The translations under genes and the position numbers were made by a program. A stretch of DNA of 64,000 nt from Candidatus Kosakonia sp. 282A-S69 (GTDB lineage: Bacteria > Pseudomonadota > Gammaproteobacteria > Enterobacterales > Enterobacteriaceae). Every line of letters starts with the position of its first letter. The stretch's first letter is position 1. The notes under the pieces were generated by a model that saw only the letters and a program-made list of their open reading frames with translations, had not been told where the DNA came from and searched no databases. Location of the stretch: positions 344,368 to 408,367 of the forward strand of contig NZ_JAROAU010000001.1 in the NCBI RefSeq assembly GCF_029433855.1, in the 5' to 3' direction. Shown here piece after piece: positions 29,938 through 39,489 of the stretch.

Positions 29938-30648
29938 ATGGCGACAGGACAGTCCTGCTCTCGCTGGTTTGCGTCTCTTGCGGCGCTATTGATGGTAGTA
30001 AGCCTGAGTGGGTGTTTTGATAAAGAAGGCGATCAACGTAAAGCGTTTATCGATTTCCTGCAGAATACGGCAATGCGCAGCAGCGAACGTCTGCCGGCGC
30101 TGACGGCGGATCAGAAAAAACAGTTCGGCCCGTTTGTCTCTGATTATGCGGTTATCTATGGCTATTCCCAGCAGGTGAACCAGGCGATGGATTCCGGTCT
30201 GCGCCCGGTCGTTGATAGCGTTAACGCCATCCGCGTGCCGCAGGATTATATGACGCAGCGCGAGCCGCTTCGCCAGGCCAACGGCTCTCTCGGCGTGCTG
30301 AGCCAGCAGCTGCAGAACGCGAAAATGCAGGCCGACGCTTCCCATGCCGCGCTCAAGCAGGCAGACGATCTGAAACCGGTCTATGACCAGGTTTACACCA
30401 AAGTGGTGACCAACCCGGCTAACGCGCTGCAACCGCTGATCCCGGCGGCGCAGGTCTTCACCCAGCAGCTGGTTCAGGTGGGCGACTTTATCGCGCAGCA
30501 GGGCACGCAGGTGAGCTTCACGGCGAACGGCATTCAGTTCCCGACCTCCGAGCAGGCCAGCCAGTATAACGCGCTGATAGGGCCGCTGGCGGCGCAGCAT
30601 CAGGCGTTTACCCAGGCCTGGACGGCAACCGTCTCAGGAATGAAATAA
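29938..30648 (+). CDS. yiaF: DUF3053-type lipoprotein YiaF
   Basis: A 236-residue predicted lipoprotein, equal in length to E. coli YiaF and closely similar throughout. The signal peptide ends at the lipobox LSG-C with Cys26, followed by FDKEGDQRKAFIDFLQ. The rest is mostly helical and Gln/Ala-rich, with the conserved block DSGLRPVVDSVNAIRVPQDY. The ATG at 29938 was chosen for its Shine-Dalgarno AAGGAG at 29925-29930 and the match to E. coli; the frame is open upstream. The function is unknown. Confidence 0.93.
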   Translation: MATGQSCSRWFASLAALLMVVSLSGCFDKEGDQRKAFIDFLQNTAMRSSERLPALTADQKKQFGPFVSDYAVIYGYSQQVNQAMDSGLRPVVDSVNAIRVPQDYMTQREPLRQANGSLGVLSQQLQNAKMQADASHAALKQADDLKPVYDQVYTKVVTNPANALQPLIPAAQVFTQQLVQVGDFIAQQGTQVSFTANGIQFPTSEQASQYNALIGPLAAQHQAFTQAWTATVSGMK

Positions 30649-30672
30649 GTAATAAAGTTGCGGTGAAGCGCG

Positions 30673-30763
30673 GTCGCCAGTGGCTGGCGCGACACCTGCT
30701 ACATCCGCGCCTGAAAGGAACGGCCTGTTGATGGTCGTTCCGCTCCCCTTCAGCCAGGAGCGG
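30673..30763. other. Three consecutive hairpins downstream of yiaF
   Basis: Three adjacent inverted repeats: GTCGCCAG with CTGGCGCGAC near 30673-30692 (one-base bulge), GGAACGGCC (30717-30725) with GGTCGTTCC (30733-30741), and CCGCTCC (30740-30746) with GGAGCGG (30757-30763). None has a proper U-tract directly after it. They may protect the yiaF mRNA 3' end or be part of an untranslated RNA. Confidence 0.4.
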
Positions 30764-30899
30764 AAGCCCTATCAGCGCTTTTTCCTCAACACTTACCTGT
30801 CTCAGTAAATCTTCGCAAACAAGTCGTGTAAATCGCTGAGCCAGCCCATCACCTTTACCCATGAACGCGATTAGATTTCAACGTAGGGGTCATTTATCA

Positions 30900-31301
30900 G
30901 TGGAAATAACCAAATATTTACATTTCATTCCATGGATACTTGTTGTGGTAATAGTCGTTTCTTCACTTAAAGGAGTTAAAGTTAATAAAGAAGAGAACAC
31001 GCTAATTAGACAATGGAATACCAAAGATAAATGGCAAGGCGAAGTGACTGCTGCATCCATCATTGACTGGAAACAGTTAAACGTCATGCGTAACTTTGAC
31101 TACTTCTACGAGTTCACGCTGGAGAGCAATATCGGCGGGAAAAAAACGGTATTGAAAGCCGCGGGCGTGATACCCGTATCGCAAGCGAAGCTGATAAAAA
31201 ATGGCGCATCGGTCGTCGTAAAATACAGTCTTCAGCCCAAAAAAACCGCCGTTGAGTACATTGTCGATCCTGAAGGGCAGCACCACGTCGAGTTACCTTA
31301 A
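30900..31301 (+). CDS. Small single-pass membrane protein of unknown function
   Basis: The frame runs from an ATG at 30861, but the GTG at 30900 has a Shine-Dalgarno-like TAGGGGT about 9 nt upstream and removes a poorly supported basic leader, so it is preferred (133 aa). One hydrophobic segment lies near the N-terminus (FIPWILVVVIVVSSL). The rest is a soluble beta-rich domain ending VEYIVDPEGQHHVELP; the GASVVVKYSLQPKK region recalls DUF3592-like membrane-anchored proteins, a weak resemblance. It is noticeably AT-richer than its neighbours, which suggests later acquisition. A strong terminator follows. Confidence 0.6.
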   Translation: MEITKYLHFIPWILVVVIVVSSLKGVKVNKEENTLIRQWNTKDKWQGEVTAASIIDWKQLNVMRNFDYFYEFTLESNIGGKKTVLKAAGVIPVSQAKLIKNGASVVVKYSLQPKKTAVEYIVDPEGQHHVELP

Positions 31302-31342
31302 GCTGTTGCTCGCAACCCAGCAGTAAGCGGATGCAGGGATAA

Positions 31343-31372
31343 AAAAAGAGGCGATATGATCGCCTCTTTTTT
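31343..31372. terminator. Bidirectional terminator between the small membrane protein and ghrB
   Basis: AAAGAGGCGAT and ATCGCCTCTTT form a perfect stem with A and T runs on both sides, so it can stop transcription in both directions between these convergent genes. Confidence 0.92.
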
Positions 31373-31387
31373 ATTGCTGAAGTGATC

Positions 31388-32362
31388 TTAGCGGACGACC
31401 TGCGGGTTAACGCAGTTCTGCTCCACTTTGCCATTCAGCGCATTAATCAGGTTATCGACCGCGCAGGCCGCCATGTTGTAGCGCGTCTCGTGGGTCGCAG
31501 AGCCGATATGCGGTAGCGCCACCACGTTGGGCAGCGACAGCAGCGGTGAATCTGTCGGCAGCGGCTCCTGCTCAAACACATCCAGCCCGGCGGCGTCTAT
31601 TTCGCCGTTTTGCAGCGCCTCAATCAGCGCCGCTTCATCCACCACCGGGCCGCGCCCGGCATTAATAAAGATGGCGGATTTTTTCATCATCGCGAACTGC
31701 GCTTTGCCGATCAGATGCTGCGTCTCTTCAGTGAGCGGCAGCACGACGCAGACAAAATCGGACTCCTGCAACACCGTGTCCAGATCGCAGTGGCGCGCCT
31801 GAAAGCGCTCTTCCGCTTCCGTGTGCTGGCGGCGGGCGTGGTAAAGGATCGGCATGCCGAAGCCGCAGTGCGCGCGCTGCGCCAGCGCCAGGCCAATGCG
31901 TCCCATACCCACAATGCCCATCGTTTTATGGTGTACATCGATGCCGAACCAGTCCGGCCCGATGCTTTTAGTCCATTCGCCCGCTTTAACGCGTTCAGCC
32001 ACATCCACCACCCGGCGGGCGCTGCTCAGCACCAGCGCCATAATGGTATCGGCCACGGTTTCGGTCAGCACGGTCGGGGTGTGCATCAGGGCAATCTTGC
32101 GCGCGTTCAGCGCATCCACATCAAAATTGTCATAGCCTACCGAAACGGTCGAGGCGGCACGCAACTGCGGCATCTTCTCCAGCAGTGCGCTGTCCACCGT
32201 CTGGCTGGAGCCTAACAGCCCCTGTGCATTAGCAAACGCCTCGGCGTGTTGCTGCACCGTTTCTGCTTTCAGGTTAGCAATCTGTGTGACGGTAAAGTGC
32301 GTCTCCAGTCGTGCGAGCAGATCATCGGGCAAGGCTTTGTACAGGATGACAGATGGCTTCAT
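31388..32362 (-). CDS. ghrB: 2-ketoaldonate / glyoxylate-hydroxypyruvate reductase GhrB (KguD role)
   Basis: NAD(P)H-dependent D-2-hydroxyacid dehydrogenase of 324 aa, equal to E. coli GhrB (YiaE/TkrA), which reduces 2-ketogluconate to gluconate and also acts on glyoxylate and hydroxypyruvate. The Rossmann motif GMGRIG lies near residue 153. The catalytic residues are in [15 protein letters not shown] (Arg), VFEQEPLP (Glu) and [12 protein letters not shown] (His). It is the last gene of a kguE-kguK-kguT-ghrB run and overlaps kguT by 4 nt, so it fills the KguD position of the Pseudomonas kgu operon. Confidence 0.95.
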   Translation of the reverse strand: MKPSVILYKALPDDLLARLETHFTVTQIANLKAETVQQHAEAFANAQGLLGSSQTVDSALLEKMPQLRAASTVSVGYDNFDVDALNARKIALMHTPTVLTETVADTIMALVLSSARRVVDVAERVKAGEWTKSIGPDWFGIDVHHKTMGIVGMGRIGLALAQRAHCGFGMPILYHARRQHTEAEERFQARHCDLDTVLQESDFVCVVLPLTEETQHLIGKAQFAMMKKSAIFINAGRGPVVDEAALIEALQNGEIDAAGLDVFEQEPLPTDSPLLSLPNVVALPHIGSATHETRYNMAACAVDNLINALNGKVEQNCVNPQVVR

Positions 32363-33651
32363 GCGGTTCTCCCTTGTGACGGTGCGCCTGCCGGAATCTG
32401 CTTATTGTTAGCAGGCTTAACAATTAAAGTAAGCCATACAGAGGCGAAAAGTGCCACCCCCATAAAGATGTACGAGGCGGACGGGCTGCCGGTCGCGCCG
32501 TTGAGGTAGCCGACAAACCACGAGCCGCAGAACGAGCCGAGCGCGCCCATGCTGTTGATCAGTGCCATGGCGCCGCCCGCAACGTTGCGCGGCAGCATCT
32601 CCGGGATAATCGCAAAGAAGGGGCCGTACGGTGCGTACATCGCCGCCCCGGCAATCACCAGCAGGGTGTAGGAGATCCAGAAGTGGTTCGCGCCTACCGC
32701 CCACGAGCCGATAAAGGCGAATGCACCAATCAGCAGCAGCGGCCAGACAAAGAGTTTACGGTTTTGCAGCTTATCGGAGGCCCAGGAGGCGAGGATCATC
32801 GCAATGGTTGCCGCCAGATAGGGGACGGAAGAGAGCCAGCCCACTTCCACCATGCCGAGGTTGTCGCCGCCGCTGCGGATAATTGACGGCAGCCACAGCA
32901 CAAAGCCATACACGCCGATGCTCCAGGCAAAATATTGCAGGCAGAGCAGCACCACATTGCGCGAGCGGAAGGCTTCGCTGTAGTTGCGAACGGCTTTAAT
33001 GCCCTGCTGCTCTTTATCAAGCTGCGTTTGCAGAGCGCGCTTCTCATCTTCGCTCAGCCACTTCGCCTGGCTCGGTTTATCTTTTACCAGCACCCACCAG
33101 CAGAAGGCCCAGATCACTGCCGGCACGCCTTCGATGATAAACATCTCGCGCCAGCCGAAAGACTGGATCAGGTAGCCGGAGACCACCGACATCCACAGCA
33201 CCGTGACCGGGTTGCCGAGGATTAAAAAGGTGTTCGCCCGCGAGCGCTCTGATTTGGTAAACCAGTTACTGATGTAAATCAGCATTGCTGGCATCACTGC
33301 CGCTTCCACCACGCCAAGGATAAAGCGGATGGCGGCCAGCATCGGGATATTGCTCACCACGCCGGTCAGCGATGCGCAGGCACCCCACAAAATCAGGCAG
33401 ATAAAGATCAGTTTGCGCACGCTGCGCCGTTCGGCGTAGACCGCGCCGGGGATTTGGAAGAAGAAGTAGCCGAGGAAAAAGAGCGCACCCAGCAGCGAAG
33501 AGATACCTTTGGTAATGCCAAGATCTTCATTAATCCCGGCCGCAGAAGCGAAACTGAAGTTCGCGCGATCGAGGTAGGCCAGACTGTAGGTGATAAATAC
33601 AATCGGCATGATATAGAGCCAGCGTTTGGCTGAGTTGGTGGCGTTGCTCAT
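32359..33651 (-). CDS. kguT: MFS transporter, probable 2-ketogluconate permease KguT
   Basis: A 430-residue major facilitator of the anion:cation symporter family with 12 predicted membrane segments. [15 protein letters not shown] in segment 1 is the family signature, and [20 protein letters not shown] follows segment 2. Position defines the substrate: it lies between the kinase gene kguK and the reductase gene ghrB, overlapping the latter by 4 nt. In Pseudomonas the protein in this slot imports 2-ketogluconate. D-galactonate or tartrate-type substrates occur in the same family but fit the context less well. Confidence 0.82.
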   Translation of the reverse strand: MSNATNSAKRWLYIMPIVFITYSLAYLDRANFSFASAAGINEDLGITKGISSLLGALFFLGYFFFQIPGAVYAERRSVRKLIFICLILWGACASLTGVVSNIPMLAAIRFILGVVEAAVMPAMLIYISNWFTKSERSRANTFLILGNPVTVLWMSVVSGYLIQSFGWREMFIIEGVPAVIWAFCWWVLVKDKPSQAKWLSEDEKRALQTQLDKEQQGIKAVRNYSEAFRSRNVVLLCLQYFAWSIGVYGFVLWLPSIIRSGGDNLGMVEVGWLSSVPYLAATIAMILASWASDKLQNRKLFVWPLLLIGAFAFIGSWAVGANHFWISYTLLVIAGAAMYAPYGPFFAIIPEMLPRNVAGGAMALINSMGALGSFCGSWFVGYLNGATGSPSASYIFMGVALFASVWLTLIVKPANNKQIPAGAPSQGRTA

Positions 33652-33730
33652 AAGGTTGCCTCTATGGTTGAGGTTATTCTCCGCCTGTTATGTAGGGTAC
33701 AGGCGGTTTGAGTATCGACGAAACGGGCGC

Positions 33731-34672
33731 TTACAGCGCGCCCAGCTCCGCACGGGTTGGCAATCCTTCGCTGTCGCCGGGCACCTGAATCGCCCGCGCG
33801 CCGATGGCATTACCCCGGCGCACCGCATCGTGCAGCGTTTTTCCTTCCAGCAGGGCGCTGATCACCCCAACGGCAAAACCATCGCCTGCGCCGACGGTAT
33901 CAACAACCTTCTCGACGATGATCGGCGCAACTGCCCCCTGTTGACCGTCGGCAGCTTTAAACCATGCGCCGTCAGGGCCGGTTTTGATAATTACCGCCTT
34001 CACGCCGCGTTGCAGATAGAAGTCGGCAATCCCTTCCGGCGTCTGCTGACCGGTGAGAATGACGCCCTCTTTCAGCCCCGGCAGCACCCAGTCTGCCTGC
34101 AAGGCGAGGGCATTAAGCTTCTCGACCATCTCCGCTTCGCTCTTCCACAGCACCGGGCGCAGATTGGGATCAAACGACAGGGTTTTGCCCTGCGACTTCA
34201 TCGCCTTCGCCGCATGCTCCAGCAGGGCGTAAGAGGTGGTAGAGATTGCCGCCGCCACGCCGCTCATGTGCAGGTGACGCGCATCGCTGAACAGCGCGGC
34301 GTTAAAATCCTCCGGTGAAAGATGGCTTGCAGCGGAACCCTTGCGGAAATACTCCACAATGGGATCGGTTCCATCATCGCATTTCGATTTCAGCTGAAAG
34401 CCGGTCGGGTAGCGGGTATCCAGCGTTACGCCGGCGGTATCAATCCCCTCTTTGCGTAGCGTGTTAAGGATAAATCGGCCAAAGCTGTCATCGCCGACGC
34501 GGCTGACCCAGCTCACTTTCAACCCCAGCCGTGCAAGGCCAGTGGCGACATTTAATTCGGCTCCTGCCGCACGTTTAATAAAGTGTCCGGCCCCGGCGAG
34601 ATCGCCGGTTTCGGTGGCGACAAACATCGCCATCGCTTCGCCAAGGGTGATGACATCCAGCGCGTTATGCAT
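33731..34672 (-). CDS. kguK: PfkB-family kinase KguK (2-ketogluconate kinase)
   Basis: Ribokinase/PfkB sugar kinase of 313 aa, expected to phosphorylate 2-ketogluconate to its 6-phosphate. The N-terminal substrate site is AAGAELNVATGLARLG. The C-terminal signature DTVGAGDGFAVGVISALL contains the catalytic Asp and the anion hole. The ATG at 34672 was chosen because AAGGAG lies 8 nt upstream on the coding strand; an ATG at 34702 would add 10 residues. The start overlaps the kguE 3' end by 8 nt. A KDG kinase would look alike; the kgu context favours 2-ketogluconate. Confidence 0.85.
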   Translation of the reverse strand: MHNALDVITLGEAMAMFVATETGDLAGAGHFIKRAAGAELNVATGLARLGLKVSWVSRVGDDSFGRFILNTLRKEGIDTAGVTLDTRYPTGFQLKSKCDDGTDPIVEYFRKGSAASHLSPEDFNAALFSDARHLHMSGVAAAISTTSYALLEHAAKAMKSQGKTLSFDPNLRPVLWKSEAEMVEKLNALALQADWVLPGLKEGVILTGQQTPEGIADFYLQRGVKAVIIKTGPDGAWFKAADGQQGAVAPIIVEKVVDTVGAGDGFAVGVISALLEGKTLHDAVRRGNAIGARAIQVPGDSEGLPTRAELGAL

Positions 34673-35426
34673 GGCTGAACTCCTTACGTAGCAGAGAGAC
34701 ATAGTGACGGGTTACAGCGGTCAAATCGTCGCCTTCGAGCGGAAACTCGATGCCGCGCGGTATATCGCCAGGCAAGGCGTCGAGCAGCGCCAGCCAGCGC
34801 GGATTTTCGGCATTGGGCGGTGTGGCGCGGTGTTGGCCGCCTGCCTGCTCAACGGCTTTAACGTGCACATAGCTGACGGCGGGCGCGAGCTGGCGCGCGG
34901 CCTCTTCCGGCGTGTCACCGACCCATAGCCAGTTGCCGGTATCAAAGGTGAGCGTGACGGGGAGGTGCGCGGTGTGGCAGGCGGCTTTAAAGCGCAGCAT
35001 CGGCGCGAGCTTGCCACACTCGGTTTGATCGTTTTCCACTACCAGCGGCACATCGCTTGCCGCCAGCCAGCCGCGCAGGGTCTCCAGCACGGCGTTATCG
35101 TTGAAATGCCCCAGCGAGACTTTCAGCCACAGCGCTTTCAGTGTGCGGGCCTCTTCCAGCAGGGCGGGCAGGCGCGGGTTTAAGCTGCCATCTTGCAGGC
35201 AGAGCGGCTCCGGCGCAGAGTAGCAGGCCAGCAGGTTATGCATATCAATCGCGAAGGCCAGCGAGGGCAGGTGCGACAGCTCTTCCGCGCTCAGCAGTTC
35301 GCGGCGAATCTCCACGCCGTCGGCACCGGCATCGGCGATGAGAGGCAGCGTGCCGACCTGGCCGCCCAGCGCCGCCACCTGGTCATGACCATACGCGGCG
35401 GTAACAACAATAATTTTTCTTTCCAT
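34665..35426 (-). CDS. kguE: Sugar phosphate isomerase/epimerase-like protein KguE
   Basis: A 253-residue protein of the xylose isomerase-like TIM-barrel family (AP endonuclease 2 fold). Blocks typical of this fold are ADGVEIRRELLS, VVENDQTECG, LTFDTGNWLWVGD and SYVHVKAVE. It is the first gene of the kgu operon, as in Pseudomonas, where KguE is named but its reaction is not settled. Its 3' end overlaps kguK. The gene begins 50 bp downstream of the palindromic operator. Confidence 0.82.
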   Translation of the reverse strand: MERKIIVVTAAYGHDQVAALGGQVGTLPLIADAGADGVEIRRELLSAEELSHLPSLAFAIDMHNLLACYSAPEPLCLQDGSLNPRLPALLEEARTLKALWLKVSLGHFNDNAVLETLRGWLAASDVPLVVENDQTECGKLAPMLRFKAACHTAHLPVTLTFDTGNWLWVGDTPEEAARQLAPAVSYVHVKAVEQAGGQHRATPPNAENPRWLALLDALPGDIPRGIEFPLEGDDLTAVTRHYVSLLRKEFSHA

Positions 35427-35476
35427 CTTCCGGTTCCCCGATAACGGCAGGGTGATTAGCTTCCATTAACGCTAGA

Positions 35477-35490
35477 TGGAACCGGTTCCA
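35477..35490. promoter_or_regulatory. Palindromic operator for the PtxS-like LacI-family repressor
   Basis: TGGAACCGGTTCCA is a perfect 14-bp palindrome in the gap between kguE and the repressor gene. It differs symmetrically at one position per half from the PtxS operator TGAAACCGGTTTCA known in Pseudomonas. It lies 50 bp upstream of kguE and just downstream of the repressor stop, so it should control kguEKT-ghrB. No second copy was seen before the repressor gene. Confidence 0.8.
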
Positions 35491-35540
35491 AAGAAAAGTT
35501 CACTGTGTCGAATTTATGATCGGCATCACGAAGGGGAAAA

Positions 35541-36557
35541 TTAACGCGACGTGGAGCCGCGCACGATCAGCTCACCGGAGAAAACCCGCTCGTGAACCGT
35601 GTCGCTGTGCCCCTCAATGCGGCGCACTACCTGCTCAACGGCGGCAAAACCGATCTGCCAGGTGGGCTGTTTTAGGGTGGTAATGCCCACCCCCGCCAGC
35701 TCTGCCCACTCCAGCTCATCAAAGCCCAGCAGGCCGATATCGCTGCCCCAGTTCAGGCCGATGCGCTTTAGCGATCGCGCCACCTGCAACGTTAATGCGC
35801 CGTTGGCGGAGATCACCGCTTTGCGCATACCGCGATGGCGGGCATGGAACTGGCGCAACGTGTTATCGAGCTGCGCTGCTTCGTGCAGCACCACTTCTGC
35901 ATCTTCCGCCACCACACCAGGGTAGCGGGCAAGGGTGGTGTGAAAAGCGTGCAGCCGCTCGCGGCGGGTGTTGACGGTGCCCAGCGGTTCGCTGAGGAAC
36001 AGCAGCGCTTCAAAACCCTGTTCAATCAGGTGTTCGGTGGCGGTGGTGGCGGCCTGGGTATTATCCAGCCCGACGACATCGCAGGCGAAATCGGGGATTT
36101 TGCGGTCAATCAGCACCATCGGCAGGGAGGATTGTTGCAGGCGGTTCAGCCCCTCTTCGCGCATACCCACGGCATTCACCACAATCCCCTCCACCTGGTA
36201 GCTGCGCAGCAGGTCAAGGTAGTGCAGCTCCTGATCGACTTCGTTATTGGTGTTACAGACCAGCGGCGTAAACCCCTTTTCGCGGCAGGCAGCTTCGATG
36301 CCGCTCAGCACGTGCACGGAGTAGGGGTTGGTGATGTCGGCGATAATCAGCCCGATAAGCCGGGTGCGCCCGCGCTTGAGACCGCGCGCCATCAGGCTTG
36401 GGCGGTAATCCAGATCGGCGATAGCCTGTTCAATGCGCGCCAGCAGGGCCCCGGAAAGGAGATGTTTTTCACCGTTGAGATAGCGTGAAATACTGGTTTT
36501 TCCGGTGTTGGCCGCTTTCGCCACATCGCTGATGGTTGGGCGCGTCGTTTTCGCCAT
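35541..36557 (-). CDS. ptxS: LacI-family repressor, PtxS-like regulator of the kgu operon
   Basis: A 338-residue LacI/GalR regulator. The N-terminal HTH is ISDVAKAANTGKTSISRYLNG, followed by the hinge helix region SLMARGLKRG. The rest is the periplasmic-binding-protein-like effector domain (LIGLIIADITNPYSV onwards). The ATG at 36557 begins MAKTTRPTISDVAK and has GAGGGAA upstream; the frame extends 20 codons further without LacI similarity. It lies directly before kguE in the same orientation, with the palindromic operator in between. 2-Ketogluconate is the expected inducer, by analogy with PtxS. Confidence 0.85.
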   Translation of the reverse strand: MAKTTRPTISDVAKAANTGKTSISRYLNGEKHLLSGALLARIEQAIADLDYRPSLMARGLKRGRTRLIGLIIADITNPYSVHVLSGIEAACREKGFTPLVCNTNNEVDQELHYLDLLRSYQVEGIVVNAVGMREEGLNRLQQSSLPMVLIDRKIPDFACDVVGLDNTQAATTATEHLIEQGFEALLFLSEPLGTVNTRRERLHAFHTTLARYPGVVAEDAEVVLHEAAQLDNTLRQFHARHRGMRKAVISANGALTLQVARSLKRIGLNWGSDIGLLGFDELEWAELAGVGITTLKQPTWQIGFAAVEQVVRRIEGHSDTVHERVFSGELIVRGSTSR

Positions 36558-36749
36558 TGTTGCTTCCCTCGCCGTAACTGGTTGCCCACACCTTAGCGCG
36601 AAATCGCGGGCAATCAAGCACTAACCTGCGCTTATCACCCGCCGTGCGGCGGTAATGACGTTTAATTCTTTGCCAAACGCGCCCCGCCGTGGATGATAGA
36701 GCGCAAACAACACATCCGACACCACCTGCAAGCTATTCAGGAGCGCGCT

Positions 36750-39080
36750 TTGGCAAACTCTGCTATCAAAACAGTTCTTACGGCGGCCCACTGGGGCCCG
36801 ATGCTGGTCGACACCGACGGTGAAAAGGTGCTCGCCTCACGCGGCGCGCTGCCGACCCCTTTCCCCAACTCGCTGCAAAGCGTGGTGCAGGAGCAGGTTC
36901 ACAGCCCAACGCGTGTGCGTTATCCGATGGTGCGCAAAGGCTTTCTCGCCTCGCCGGAGAGCCCGCAGGGCGTACGCGGGCAGGATGAGTTTGTGCGCGT
37001 CAGCTGGGATCAGGCGCTGGATCTGATCCATCAGCAGCATAAACGTATTCGTGACAACTATGGCCCGGCGTCAATCTTCGCTGGCTCCTATGGTTGGCGC
37101 TCCAACGGCGTGCTGCACAAAGCCGCAACGCTCTTACAGCGCTATATGAGCCTCGCGGGCGGCTATACCGGTCATCTGGGAGATTACTCCACCGGCGCCG
37201 CGCAGGCGATTATGCCGCATGCGGTTGGCGGGAATGAAGTTTATCAGCAGCAGACCAGCTGGCCGCTGATCCTTGAGCACAGCGACGTAGTCGTGCTGTG
37301 GAGCGCCAACCCGCTTAACACTCTAAAAATTGCCTGGAACGCCTCAGATGAGCAGGGCATTCCTTACTTTGACGCGCTGCGCAACAGCGGCAAGCGGGTG
37401 ATCTGTATCGATCCTATGCGATCGGAGACCGTCGATTTTCTTGGCGAGCGCGCCGAGTGGATTGCGCCGCATATGGGCACCGATGTGGCGTTGATGCTCG
37501 GCATCGCCCATACGCTGGTGGAAAACGGCTGGCAGGATGATGATTTTCTCTCCCGTTGCACCGTTGGCTACGAGATTTTTGCTGCCTACCTCACCGGCAA
37601 AAGCGATGGCGTGGCGAAAACGGCGGAGTGGGCGGCAGGCATCTGCGGCATTGAAGCAGCTAAAATTCGCGAACTGGCGGAAGTTTTCCATAAAAACACC
37701 ACCATGTTGATGGCGGGCTGGGGCATGCAGCGCCAGCAGTTTGGTGAGCAAAAACACTGGATGCTGGTAACGCTGGCAGCGATGCTTGGGCAGATCGGTA
37801 CGCCGGGCGGCGGGTTTGGCCTCTCTTATCACTTCGCCAACGGCGGCAACCCGACGCGCCGCGCGGCGGTGCTCGCCTCAATGCAGGGGCTGGTGAAGGG
37901 GGGAACCGATGCGGTGGAGAAATTCCCCGTCGCGCGCATTGTTGAAGCGCTGGAGAACCCCGGCGCACCTTACCAGCACAACGGCATGGATCGACACTTC
38001 CCGGATATTCGCTTTGTCTGGTGGGCGGGCGGTGCCAACTTTACCCATCATCAGGATACTAACCGCCTCATCCGCGCCTGGCAGAAGCCGGAGCTGGTCG
38101 TCATCTCCGAGTGTTTCTGGACTGCCGCGGCAAAACACGCCGATATCGTGCTGCCCGCCACCACTTCGTTTGAGCGTAACGACCTGACGATGACCGGCGA
38201 TTACAGCAACCAGCACCTGGTGCCGATGCAGCGCGTGGTGCCGCCCCAGTTTGAGGCGCGCGATGACTTTGAAGTGTTCGCGGAGCTGAGCGAGCGCTGG
38301 GAAGCGGGTGGGCGGGAGCGCTTTACCGAAGGGAAGAGCGATCTGCAGTGGCTGGAGACCTTCTATACCATCGCCGGCGAGCGCGGGGCGAGCCAGCAGG
38401 TGACGCTACCGCCGTTCGCTGAGTTCTGGCAGGCGAACCAGCTGATTGAGATGCCACAGAGCGAGCAGAACGCGCGCTTTGTACGTTACGCCGATTTCCG
38501 TCGCGATCCGCAGGCGCACCCGCTGAAAACGCCGAGCGGTAAAATTGAAATCTACTCTGAGCGCATCAACAGCTTTGGCTATGCTGACTGCCCGCCGCAT
38601 CCAACATGGCTGGAGCCGGATGAGTGGCACGGCAATGCCGAACCGCAGCAGCTTCAGGTGCTCTCTGCGCACCCGGCGCACCGCCTGCACAGCCAGCTCA
38701 ACTTCACCCGTCTGCGCGACGAGTATGCGGTGGCCGGGCGCGAGCCGATTACGCTCCACCCGCTGGATGCGCAGGCGCGCGGCATTGCGCCGGGCGACGT
38801 GGTGCGGGTATGGAATCAGCGCGGGCAGGTGCTGGCGGGCGCGGTGGTGAGCAGCGGCATTAAGCCTGGCGTGATCTGCATTCATGAAGGGGCATGGCCA
38901 GATCTTGAGCCAGCGGCGAATGGGCTGTGTAAAAACGGCGCGGTAAACGTGCTGACCAAAGATCTGCCCAGCTCGCGGCTGGGCAATGGCTGCGCCGGAA
39001 ACACGGCGCTGGCGTGGGTCGAGAAGTACCGCGGCCCGGCGCTTACGCTGACGGCGTTTGATCCGCCTGCCAGCTCATGA
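36750..39080 (+). CDS. bisC: Biotin sulfoxide reductase BisC
   Basis: Molybdopterin (bis-MGD) oxidoreductase of the DMSO/TMAO reductase family that reduces biotin sulfoxide and methionine sulfoxide in the cytoplasm. From a TTG at 36750 it has 776 aa (E. coli 777) and starts like the E. coli protein. The Shine-Dalgarno AGGAG at 36739-36743 lies 6 nt before this TTG. An in-frame ATG at 36693 would add 19 unrelated residues. No signal or Tat motif and no N-terminal Fe-S cysteines are present. Mo-ligand and cofactor blocks include [14 protein letters not shown] (Ser ligand region), [14 protein letters not shown] and [17 protein letters not shown]. The 3' end overlaps convergent yiaC by 38 nt. Confidence 0.95.
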   Translation: MANSAIKTVLTAAHWGPMLVDTDGEKVLASRGALPTPFPNSLQSVVQEQVHSPTRVRYPMVRKGFLASPESPQGVRGQDEFVRVSWDQALDLIHQQHKRIRDNYGPASIFAGSYGWRSNGVLHKAATLLQRYMSLAGGYTGHLGDYSTGAAQAIMPHAVGGNEVYQQQTSWPLILEHSDVVVLWSANPLNTLKIAWNASDEQGIPYFDALRNSGKRVICIDPMRSETVDFLGERAEWIAPHMGTDVALMLGIAHTLVENGWQDDDFLSRCTVGYEIFAAYLTGKSDGVAKTAEWAAGICGIEAAKIRELAEVFHKNTTMLMAGWGMQRQQFGEQKHWMLVTLAAMLGQIGTPGGGFGLSYHFANGGNPTRRAAVLASMQGLVKGGTDAVEKFPVARIVEALENPGAPYQHNGMDRHFPDIRFVWWAGGANFTHHQDTNRLIRAWQKPELVVISECFWTAAAKHADIVLPATTSFERNDLTMTGDYSNQHLVPMQRVVPPQFEARDDFEVFAELSERWEAGGRERFTEGKSDLQWLETFYTIAGERGASQQVTLPPFAEFWQANQLIEMPQSEQNARFVRYADFRRDPQAHPLKTPSGKIEIYSERINSFGYADCPPHPTWLEPDEWHGNAEPQQLQVLSAHPAHRLHSQLNFTRLRDEYAVAGREPITLHPLDAQARGIAPGDVVRVWNQRGQVLAGAVVSSGIKPGVICIHEGAWPDLEPAANGLCKNGAVNVLTKDLPSSRLGNGCAGNTALAWVEKYRGPALTLTAFDPPASS

Positions 39081-39489
39081 TCCACGTCGGATGACCGGTC
39101 TCCTCCTGCCATGCGCGCTCGGAAAGGGTAAAGCCCTGCGCATGGTAGAAGTTCACCGCCCGCTCATTCTGCTGGTAAACCTCAAGGCTTAACCGGGAAA
39201 AACGCTGTTTAACGTGGTTAATCAGCGCTTTCCCGATCCCCTGGCCAAACGCCTGCGGGCGCACAAACAGCGCGCCGATAAACTGCTCGTCCATTACGCT
39301 GACAAACCCCTGCAGTTCACCTTCGCGCTCAACGACCCAGGTTTTCGCCGCCGGAAGGTAGGCGTCGCGCACCAGCGCTTCGCTCTCCTGCCAGTAGCTG
39401 GCCTTAATAAAGGGGTGGGCGAGGGTGGTGCTCTCAAGCCACAGCGCCAGCAGCGGGGTTAAATCTTCACTGTTCCATGCGCGAATCAT
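39043..39489 (-). CDS. yiaC: GNAT-family N-acetyltransferase YiaC
   Basis: A 148-residue GNAT acetyltransferase; in E. coli YiaC (146 aa) acts as a protein lysine acetyltransferase. The acetyl-CoA site is [17 protein letters not shown], and the C-terminal [13 protein letters not shown] is the usual GNAT motif B. The ATG at 39489 begins [10 protein letters not shown] and matches E. coli; the open frame extends upstream into tag. It overlaps the tag 3' end by 23 nt and the convergent bisC 3' end by 38 nt. Confidence 0.93.
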   Translation of the reverse strand: MIRAWNSEDLTPLLALWLESTTLAHPFIKASYWQESEALVRDAYLPAAKTWVVEREGELQGFVSVMDEQFIGALFVRPQAFGQGIGKALINHVKQRFSRLSLEVYQQNERAVNFYHAQGFTLSERAWQEETGHPTWIMSWQADQTPSA

